DNA of 5,516 bases from Scytonema sp. UIC 10036. GTDB lineage: Bacteria; Cyanobacteriota; Cyanobacteriia; Cyanobacteriales; Nostocaceae. How positions within the stretch are numbered: the stretch's first letter is position 1; every line of letters starts with the position of its first letter. Under the pieces are notes generated by a model that ran no database searches, was not told the origin of the DNA, and saw nothing but the letters and a program-made list of their open reading frames with translations. Below are positions 1 through 4,130 of this stretch, in pieces. Location of the stretch: positions 1-5,516 of the forward strand of contig NZ_WJFC01000372.1 of assembly GCF_009725235.1 (NCBI RefSeq), written 5' to 3'. The position numbers and the translations under genes were made by a program.

Positions 1-15
1 GGTTAGGGTGGGGTA
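1..15. repeat. Heptamer-type G-rich repeat fragment
   Basis: The first 15 bases (GGTTAGGGTGGGGTA) read on the minus strand as a CCCTAACC-type sequence, like the heptamer arrays at the other end of the window. It is probably the edge of an array that starts outside the window. Nothing else is recognisable in the 101 bases before the first gene. Confidence 0.4.
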
Positions 16-101
16 AAAAATATTTGATACATCAATCATGACTTTTCAAACATCCTCTTAAGAAAAATTTTTGATAAACCTTTCGTTTAATATAGCTTGG
101 G

Positions 102-683
102 ATGACAAAAAATCAATTTACTTACCTTAAATATGCTGACTGGCAAGTGATTAGTAACCTGTTACAGTGGCAAAATAAAATACAAGATTATTTGATGGAA
201 TTTTATGGTGCTGATAGAAATAATATTTTAGGAACTAAATTTGGAGATTGTGCAAGTAAGTCGTTGGAATTACTGGAAGTCGCTAGGGACGAACGTACTA
301 AATTTAGAGGAGTTTTAAATAATAACATACTTCAATCTGGTGCAATTGTTGAAGACAGAGTTGGAGAAATTTATCTGTATGAGGGTCAACAACATTATGT
401 ACTTTTAGATATAGTCTGCACTGCACCTTGGAATTGTTTACCTCAAACCGTATCAGAAACTTGTAAGGGTGCTGCTGAATGGTTGATAGCAGATATTATT
501 CAGGAAATAACTTCTTCTCCCAACAGAGTTCGTGGAATATTTAAAGTTGCTGCTATACCTAGAGCTATTGAGTTTTATAGAAGAGTTGGCTTTGAAGAAA
601 ATCCAGATGGTTCTAGGGAGATGATATTAACAGAGGAAAGAGCGCTACAATTTTTACAAGAGCATTTTATACGGTGGAGATAA
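102..683 (+). CDS. GNAT-family N-acetyltransferase-like protein
   Basis: A 193-residue protein probably belonging to the GNAT (Gcn5-related) fold, which transfers an acetyl group from acetyl-CoA to an amine; the substrate cannot be told. The C-terminal half shows the fold: a hydrophobic strand YVLLDIVCTAPW (99-110), then TCKGAAEWLIADII (120-133), which fits the acetyl-CoA loop and helix, and AIPRAIEFYRRVGFEENPDG (151-170), the typical late GNAT helix and strand with the FYRRVGF signature. The usual R/Q-x-x-G-x-G/A loop is only partly kept: T120 stands where R or Q is expected, while G123 and A125 fit. The N-terminal 95 residues match nothing I recognise and may be divergent or a separate element. 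The ATG at 102 has no clear ribosome binding site. A small gene follows 5 bp downstream on the same strand, suggesting one transcript. GNAT toxins of toxin-antitoxin pairs are usually shorter and preceded by a ribbon-helix-helix antitoxin, which is not seen here. Confidence 0.72.
   Translation: MTKNQFTYLKYADWQVISNLLQWQNKIQDYLMEFYGADRNNILGTKFGDCASKSLELLEVARDERTKFRGVLNNNILQSGAIVEDRVGEIYLYEGQQHYVLLDIVCTAPWNCLPQTVSETCKGAAEWLIADIIQEITSSPNRVRGIFKVAAIPRAIEFYRRVGFEENPDGSREMILTEERALQFLQEHFIRWR
676..680 (+). promoter_or_regulatory. Ribosome binding site deciding the start of the small protein
   Basis: GGAGA lies 8 bases before the ATG at 689, a normal spacing. It supports ATG 689 over the in-frame GTG at 674, which would overlap this site and the end of the upstream gene. 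Confidence 0.6.
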
Positions 684-688
684 AAATT

Positions 689-958
689 ATGCAAAAACCA
701 ATTAATAATCAAGCTAAAGAAATAGAAGAACTAGAGGGTAGTCCTTGTACGGGAAGAGAACTATCGGATGAACAGGCATTGCAAATATATGACTACTATT
801 TAAGTGGCGAATACCTCATTCGGAATTTAGAAATAGTGCGAGAGGAAAAACAAAAAGCATTAGAAGGACTTGCCCACCTAGAAGCAATAGAACAAAGCAT
901 ACTAGATAGAATGCAAAAGCAAAACATTAGTATTCAATCTGACCAACAAAATGGTTAA
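689..958 (+). CDS. Small acidic helical protein of unknown function
   Basis: I do not recognise this 89-residue protein. It can be opened at GTG 674 (94 residues), but ATG 689 is better because GGAGA stands 8 bases before it and the gap to the GNAT stop is then 5 bp. The sequence is mostly predicted helix: an acidic start (EIEELEG), a conserved-looking stretch SDEQALQIYDYYLSGEYLIR, then a charged heptad-like helix (REEKQKALEGLAHLEAIEQSI) that could form a coiled coil, and a polar tail ending QNG. There is no signal peptide, membrane segment, cysteine cluster or DNA-binding motif. Tight coupling to the GNAT gene suggests it acts with that protein, for example as a partner or inhibitor, but this is inference from position only. 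Confidence 0.6.
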   Translation: MQKPINNQAKEIEELEGSPCTGRELSDEQALQIYDYYLSGEYLIRNLEIVREEKQKALEGLAHLEAIEQSILDRMQKQNISIQSDQQNG

Positions 959-992
959 GATGCAAAGCAATATGCTCACCCTAGGTATTTAA

Positions 993-1061
993 GTAATTTT
1001 CGGTCGAGACAGGCTTTATGAGGAGTATATAGAGGAATTGAAGAAAGAGGGCAAGTTATGA
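993..1061 (+). pseudogene. C-terminal remnant of a RelE/HigB-type toxin
   Basis: Between the TAA at 990-992 and the TGA at 1059-1061 the frame reads V-I-F-G then RDRLYEEYIEELKKEGKL. This closely resembles, from memory, the end of RelE/ParE-superfamily toxins of the HigB/Gp49 type, whose C-termini read ADRLYDEHLxELxKEG. The TGA overlaps the antitoxin ATG as ATGA, the usual coupling for this toxin-first module. There is no start codon, and the preceding ~90 codons of a normal toxin are absent, since the small helical gene ends at 958. The toxin is therefore deleted apart from its last 22 codons and cannot be active. Confidence 0.72.
1044..1051 (+). promoter_or_regulatory. Ribosome binding site of the XRE antitoxin
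   Basis: AAAGAGGG lies 6 bases before the ATG at 1058, inside the toxin remnant, and fixes the antitoxin start. Confidence 0.65.
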
Positions 1062-1309
1062 CAGGACATAAACCATTTTCAGAACTTACAAAAGATTTTT
1101 CGCCGGAACGAAAGGCAAAAATCGCTTCTTTAACCAACCAGTTGCAAGAAGAAATGACCCTTCAGGAACTGCGCGAAGCCCTTAACCTGCACCAGACGGA
1201 TTTAAGCGAGCGGCTTGGGATTAAGCAGGCTGCGGTATCCCGCATGGAAAACAGAAAGGATATCCACCTCAGCCACCTCAAGAAAGTGATAGAAGCGATG
1301 GGCGCTTAA
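1058..1309 (+). CDS. XRE-family antitoxin (HigA-like), truncated by a nonsense codon
   Basis: An 83-residue helix-turn-helix protein of the XRE/Cro type, the antitoxin and autorepressor of a toxin-first type II module. The N-terminal segment FSELTKDFSPERKAKI matches this antitoxin family as I recall it, and the HTH spans about residues 36-78: LQELREALNLHQTDLSERLG, then recognition helix KQAAVSRMEN (56-65), then HLSHLKKVIEAMG. Family members normally run on from EAMGG into ELxIVARFPDGEV. Here TAA follows MGA, but the next codons in the same frame read LVIMARFPNMEVLIN, so the stop sits where a conserved glutamate is expected (GAA to TAA is one change). The DNA-binding domain is intact, so the short form may still bind DNA, but the tail is lost and the toxin is almost gone. 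GC content (about 52% over 1141-1260) is well above that of the GNAT gene, suggesting separate ancestry. Confidence 0.85.
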   Translation: MTGHKPFSELTKDFSPERKAKIASLTNQLQEEMTLQELREALNLHQTDLSERLGIKQAAVSRMENRKDIHLSHLKKVIEAMGA

Positions 1310-1384
1310 CTGGTGATTATGGCGCGTTTTCCAAATATGGAAGTGTTAATAAACCATGTCGCGTTACAAAATAACGAAATTTAA
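1310..1384 (+). pseudogene. Orphaned C-terminal tail of the XRE antitoxin
   Basis: Directly after the TAA at 1307-1309 the same frame stays open for 24 codons to a TAA at 1382-1384. It begins LVIMARFPNMEVLINHVALQ, matching the family tail (ELxIVARFPDGEVRIN). Full length including the stop position would be 108 codons, normal for these antitoxins. It is unlikely to be translated unless the stop is read through. Confidence 0.75.
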
Positions 1385-1547
1385 CCAAACTTTAAACTAG
1401 CAGCTGCGATCTTGCAGGTCGATAGGGGAACAATATGGCAGGCAACAGCTTGTCACTTTAGGGACTAGCTGTTACCAGACAAGTTCTCTATGCAGCTTAA
1501 GGAGTTTTGGCATTGACCAGATACGAACCACTCAATCTAGATCGTTC

Positions 1548-1585
1548 GCGATCGCATGGCAGCGCCGCCGTACCCGGCTTATCGC
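1548..1585. repeat. HIP1 octamer plus dispersed repeat copy A
   Basis: GCGATCGC (1548-1555) is followed 11 bases later by GCCGTACCCGGCTTATCGC (1567-1585). The same 19 bases occur exactly at 5028-5046 inside cheR, with a one-base-shorter copy at 4999-5016. The core GCCG-TACC-CGGC is a small hairpin. HIP1 is abundant in many cyanobacterial genomes. Confidence 0.85.
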
Positions 1586-1857
1586 ACCTACAGTTACATT
1601 TTCGTTCAAACGTTCCCGTTCTTGAAACTGTTCGAGAACCTATGGTTGATAAATATATGGGGTTTAAATAGTTTCTCGCTGCTTTGACATGAAAATCGAC
1701 GCGCTCGGATGCTTCAAATGACTAAATATTATGAGCCAATAGTATAAAATATACATTGATACTTGTTGTTTCAATCGTCCATTTGACCACCAAACCCAAT
1801 TCCGTATTTATTGAGAAGCACAGGTAGTTATGACAATTCTGAACCTTTGAAAACATA

Positions 1858-1878
1858 CCCTAGTTCCTAGCCCCTAAT
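1858..1878 (+). repeat. Heptamer-type C-rich repeat
   Basis: CCCTAG, TTCCTAG and CCCCTAA-type units stand in a row here, related to the arrays at 3632-3646 and 5481-5516. Such short tandem heptamers are typical of Nostoc-like intergenic DNA. Confidence 0.55.
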
Positions 1879-1975
1879 CTCTATGCTTTCTGTCATTCTT
1901 CCTCAAAGATTTGGGGAACTAAAACAAGCAGAAGAATGATTTCAAAAGTTTGTACTGCATATTGGGATAAAAATG

Positions 1976-2001
1976 TGATACAATGTTAACCTCAATGTTA
2001 A
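1976..2001 (+). promoter_or_regulatory. Extended -10 promoter and direct-repeat operator candidate
   Basis: TGA-TACAAT (1976-1984) fits an extended -10 element and is the best promoter signal before the antitoxin start at 2062; no good -35 stands at the right distance. Overlapping it, CAATGTTAA occurs twice, at 1981-1989 and 1993-2001, a 12-bp period. Phd/YefM antitoxins repress their own operon by binding repeats at the promoter, so this is a plausible operator. Confidence 0.4.
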
Positions 2002-2061
2002 GTACCAATCATGCAAGTTCTAAAGCTGTAAATCTGGGTCAAAATATTCATATCAATAGCT

Positions 2062-2319
2062 ATGTCAACAAGAACGCTCGATCTTCAACAATTACAAATC
2101 AGTGTTAGTGAGTTGCTCTCCTTGATTCAAGATGACAAAGAAATAGTCATTACTAATGGTAGTACTCCTGTTGCTAGATTGACTCTACTTAATCCTGTTG
2201 CTCAAGTCATCAGTGAATCAGAAAAAAAACCTCTACCTGGATTAAATTTAGGTGCAATGGAAATGAGTAATGATTTCGATCAACCTTTATCCGATGAATT
2301 TTGGTTGCAAAATTCATGA
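2062..2319 (+). CDS. Phd/YefM-family antitoxin
   Basis: An 85-residue type II antitoxin that should bind and neutralise the PIN nuclease encoded next to it and repress the operon. The N-terminal two-thirds has the Phd/YefM pattern: LDLQQLQISVSELLSLIQDD (6-25), where a helix follows a first strand, then KEIVITNGSTPVARLTLL (26-43), the strand-turn-strand IVITNGSTPVARL being the best signature. The acidic, probably flexible C-terminal part (residues ~47-85, with LPGLNLGAMEMSNDFDQPLSD) is where such antitoxins wrap the toxin. The ATG at 2062 lacks an obvious ribosome binding site; no better in-frame start is apparent. Its TGA (2317-2319) overlaps the toxin ATG as ATGA. A likely promoter with a repeated CAATGTTAA lies 60-85 bases upstream. 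Confidence 0.88.
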   Translation: MSTRTLDLQQLQISVSELLSLIQDDKEIVITNGSTPVARLTLLNPVAQVISESEKKPLPGLNLGAMEMSNDFDQPLSDEFWLQNS

Positions 2320-2699
2320 ATTTACTATTAGATACACATACCTTTATTTGGTGGGATAGCGAGCCAACAAAACTTTCTAAGCAAGCATTAGACTTATTAG
2401 CAGATAAGAATAATATTAGGTTATTAAGTGTTGTAAGTCTCTGGGAAATCCAAATTAAACACCAGTTAGGTAAACTAACACTAAATAAACCTTTAGGTGA
2501 AATTATTGCTAGTCAACAAAAAAATTATATCGAAATCTTACCAATAACCGTTGCTCATGTTTTAGCTTTAGACGGTTTGCCTCTCTATCATAAAGATCCT
2601 TTTGACCGATTACTAATTGCTCAAGCTAATATAGAAAATGCTGTGCTAATTAGTTGTGATGCTGTTTTTACTAATTATTCAGTTCAGGTAGAATGGTAG
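2316..2699 (+). CDS. vapC: PIN-domain ribonuclease toxin (VapC-like)
   Basis: A 127-residue PIN-domain protein, probably a Mg-dependent endoribonuclease toxin restrained by the upstream Phd/YefM protein. The whole length is one PIN domain. The acidic residues expected for metal binding are visible: D6 in LLLDTHTFIWW, E44 in SLWEIQIKHQLGKL, D94 and D97 in HKDPFDRLLIAQA, and D115 in LISCDAVFTNY. HKDPFDRLLIAQA is characteristic of the VapC-like group often found with Phd antitoxins in cyanobacteria. Nothing is missing, so it should be active. I chose ATG 2316 over the in-frame TTG at 2301 because the PIN domain begins right there (MNLLLDTHTF) and ATGA overlap implies translational coupling; no ribosome binding site is seen. 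The RNA target cannot be predicted. Confidence 0.92.
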   Translation: MNLLLDTHTFIWWDSEPTKLSKQALDLLADKNNIRLLSVVSLWEIQIKHQLGKLTLNKPLGEIIASQQKNYIEILPITVAHVLALDGLPLYHKDPFDRLLIAQANIENAVLISCDAVFTNYSVQVEW

Positions 2700-2911
2700 C
2701 TCATGCTATGCAATGAAAGGATTTCTGAGAAGTCAATCATGAATACTAGCCTTGGCGATGTGGATTTATAGTCGATGATGAGCAGTTATAGCAATACTGC
2801 AAGGGCTGAGAGTTTTTATAGGTTGGGTAAACCCGTGTGCAAAACCCAACAAATGCTTGTAAATGTTGGGTTTCGTTCCTCAACCCAACCTACGTATTTT
2901 CGTATTTTTAA
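2700..2911. other. Gap with repeat, no gene seen
   Basis: Between the PIN gene and the truncated HD gene I see no protein that makes sense. The first 118 bases contain only short frames (for example ATG 2739, 10 codons). The rest is dominated by the inverted repeat at 2819-2892. Confidence 0.55.
2819..2892. repeat. Nested inverted repeat of the GTTGGGT type
   Basis: Outer arms TAGGTTGGGT (2819-2828) and ACCCAACCTA (2883-2892) are exact reverse complements, and inner arms AAACCCAACA (2842-2851) and TGTTGGGTTT (2864-2873) pair exactly around a 12-base loop. The outer arms enclose the inner hairpin, so the element could fold as a branched hairpin. Similar GTTGGGTTTCGTTCCTCAACCCAACC sequences are, to my memory, dispersed in cyanobacterial intergenic DNA. 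It ends about 20 bases before the open HD frame. Confidence 0.8.
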
Positions 2912-3061
2912 GCAAAACCTACGCAGTTAGATCTCTGTGCTGTTAGTCACGATCTGGTTCAGATTTTTCTTCCTCACAGTGAACCCCATACTTCTAGACG
3001 CCGTGAAGCAGGAGTTAGTGAAACTCTCACTATTGAGCAACTATTTGATTATATACAATGT
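2912..3061 (+). pseudogene. N-terminal part of a truncated HD-domain gene, no start codon
   Basis: The frame of the gene starting at GTG 3062 is open upstream to a TAA at 2909-2911. Its translation is protein-like: LDLCAVSHDLVQIFLPHSEP, then RRREAGVSETLTIEQLFDYI, running without a break into the annotated part. SHDLVQ carries the His-Asp dyad of HD-type phosphohydrolases (H at 2948-2950, D at 2951-2953), and RRREAGVSET fits the RKRxxGxNExxS segment that follows it in a cyanobacterial HD family I recall. There is no ATG, GTG or TTG in frame before the dyad, and the first histidine of the domain is missing, so the gene is cut off at its 5' end beside the repeat at 2819-2892. Confidence 0.7.
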
Positions 3062-3643
3062 GTGAATCAACAGATTCAGGAGCATTGCCTTGATGATTCT
3101 GCTCTTTTCACAGAAGTAGATTTATTGATTATTCAAGAAGCGATCGCAGCCACTATTTGCGCTTACGATCCAGACGAACAAGCGATTTATCAACCCGCTC
3201 TCTATGATAATGAAAACCCCCTATCACCCGTTGCTCGCATCCTCGCGCTTGCAGATATTAGTTCGTTAGGAATGGAAGGGGTAGATTCTTACAATCAAGA
3301 GGGTAGTCTTCTTGTGCTAGAGGAAAACCCCGATCTTATCCCTATTCTTTTAAATCAAGAGACTAAAACTCAAGCGGTAGATAATTCTGAACTTTTAGAG
3401 AATATCCGTCAACGTCTTCTCAAACGTGCTAGGTTCCAGGTCAACTTTGCTAAATCAAGGTTAAAAAGGTATCCGCAGGAAGTTGCTAGCTTTCCTACAG
3501 AAGTCATTCCAATTTTGAAGAGTAATGTCTTCCGATATTTAACACCTGAAACTATTCAAGAAATTGAATCAACGACTCCTACGAGTGAAGACACTAATCT
3601 TGAAGTATTAGTCAATTTTTTTAGATTTAAGCCTAACCCCTAA
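3062..3643 (+). CDS. HD-domain phosphohydrolase, C-terminal part (5'-truncated)
   Basis: From GTG 3062 this gives a 193-residue protein that is the C-terminal part of an HD-domain protein. The pattern LLIIQEAIAATICAYDP (21-37), IYQPAL (42-47), LSPVARILALADISSLGMEG (54-73) and GSLLVLEENPDLIP (81-94) matches a cyanobacterial HD family in which the ALAD aspartate (D65 here) completes the metal site. A later segment, ARFQVNFAKSRLKRYPQE (123-140), is also family-like. The HD dyad lies upstream of this start and would not be in the product, and no ribosome binding site precedes GTG 3062, so the start is doubtful and the gene is probably a remnant. The end is odd too: FKPNP and the TAA are encoded by a CCTAACCCCTAA heptamer repeat. 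It lies 4 bp before cheW, but a functional link is unlikely given its broken state. Confidence 0.65.
   Translation: MNQQIQEHCLDDSALFTEVDLLIIQEAIAATICAYDPDEQAIYQPALYDNENPLSPVARILALADISSLGMEGVDSYNQEGSLLVLEENPDLIPILLNQETKTQAVDNSELLENIRQRLLKRARFQVNFAKSRLKRYPQEVASFPTEVIPILKSNVFRYLTPETIQEIESTTPTSEDTNLEVLVNFFRFKPNP
3140..3147. repeat. HIP1 octamer in the HD gene
   Basis: Exact GCGATCGC, encoding part of EAIAATI. Confidence 0.9.
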
Positions 3644-3646
3644 ACC
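3632..3646 (+). repeat. Heptamer repeat at the HD gene stop and cheW start
   Basis: CCTAACCCCTAAACC is a CCCCTAA-type unit that supplies the last codons and stop of the HD gene and occupies the place where a cheW ribosome binding site would be expected. Confidence 0.6.
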
Positions 3647-3647
3647 G

Positions 3648-4130
3648 ATGTTATTATTACTTTTCAATATAGGAACTAATTCATATGCTATTGAAAGTTC
3701 TCATGTGGTTGAAGTGATCCCCAGAGTTGCTTATAGGGAAGTTCATCACGTCCCCAAATATGTTACTGGTTTATTTAATTATCGAGGAGCTATTGTACCA
3801 GTTATTGATTTGTGTCATTTAATTCGAGGAACACCCAGTCAAACACATTTAAGTACCCGTGTGATTATGGTCAGCTATCCTTGTAAAAACAATACATTGC
3901 AATACGTTGGTTTGATGGCAGAACGAGTTGTCAAAACTCTAAACAAGCCAAAAACTGAGTTTATCCCCTCCGGGCTGCAAGCACACGAAGTTCCCTATTT
4001 AGGTGAGATGATTATGGATGAAAAAGGCATGATTCAGCATATTCATCTAGAGAGGTTATTCATCAATCTACGGCAGATAAATTTGTTAGAACCAGAAGAG
4101 GTAAAGACAAATGACATTAACAGCTATTGA
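3648..4130 (+). CDS. cheW: CheW-like chemotaxis adaptor protein
   Basis: A 160-residue single-domain CheW protein, the cytoplasmic adaptor that links methyl-accepting receptors to the CheA histidine kinase. The CheW fold starts at residue 1 (LLLLFNIGTNSYAIESSHVVEVIP, interrupted by no insertion), passes through VPKYVTGLFNYRGAIVPVID (35-54), whose NYRG loop carries the conserved arginine R46, and continues to RVIMVSY (71-77), VGLMAERVVKTL (87-98) and the final LERLF (134-138). ATG 3648 is right because the fold begins immediately, though no ribosome binding site is visible; the bases before it belong to a heptamer repeat. Its end overlaps the cheR start by 20 bp, so the two are co-translated. 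CheW followed by CheR-TPR resembles wspB-wspC of Wsp systems as well as cyanobacterial che clusters; the partner receptor and kinase are not in the window. Confidence 0.92.
   Translation: MLLLLFNIGTNSYAIESSHVVEVIPRVAYREVHHVPKYVTGLFNYRGAIVPVIDLCHLIRGTPSQTHLSTRVIMVSYPCKNNTLQYVGLMAERVVKTLNKPKTEFIPSGLQAHEVPYLGEMIMDEKGMIQHIHLERLFINLRQINLLEPEEVKTNDINSY
4098..4101 (+). promoter_or_regulatory. Ribosome binding site of cheR
   Basis: GAGG within AAGAGGTAAAG lies 9 bases before ATG 4111, inside the end of cheW, and supports that start. Confidence 0.6.

Larger units (their letters stand above)
1385..2061. other. Non-coding gap with scattered repeats and a promoter
   Basis: No convincing gene lies in these 677 bases. 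It holds a HIP1 octamer with a dispersed repeat (1548-1585), heptamer-type repeats (1858-1878), a 9-bp inverted repeat TCATTCTTC/GAAGAATGA (1893-1901 and 1931-1939, 29-base loop), and the likely promoter of the downstream Phd/PIN module (1976-2001). The longest tempting reading frame, ATG 1556 to TGA 1687 (43 codons), runs through the repeat and resembles no protein I know. Confidence 0.6.

Noticed and set aside
71..93. Promoter before the GNAT gene (TTGATA and TAATAT)
   Set aside because: The spacing is 11 bases, too short for a normal sigma-70 promoter, and no better pair was seen.
1556..1687. 43-codon + strand frame after the HIP1 site
   Set aside because: It starts inside repeat DNA, lacks a ribosome binding site and shows no recognisable features.
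1893..1939. 9-bp inverted repeat TCATTCTTC/GAAGAATGA as a terminator or operator
   Set aside because: The loop is 29 bases, no T-run follows and no gene ends nearby, so no role can be supported.
2775..2930. 51-codon + strand frame across the inverted repeat
   Set aside because: Most of it is repeat sequence, and it ends inside the HD gene in another frame.
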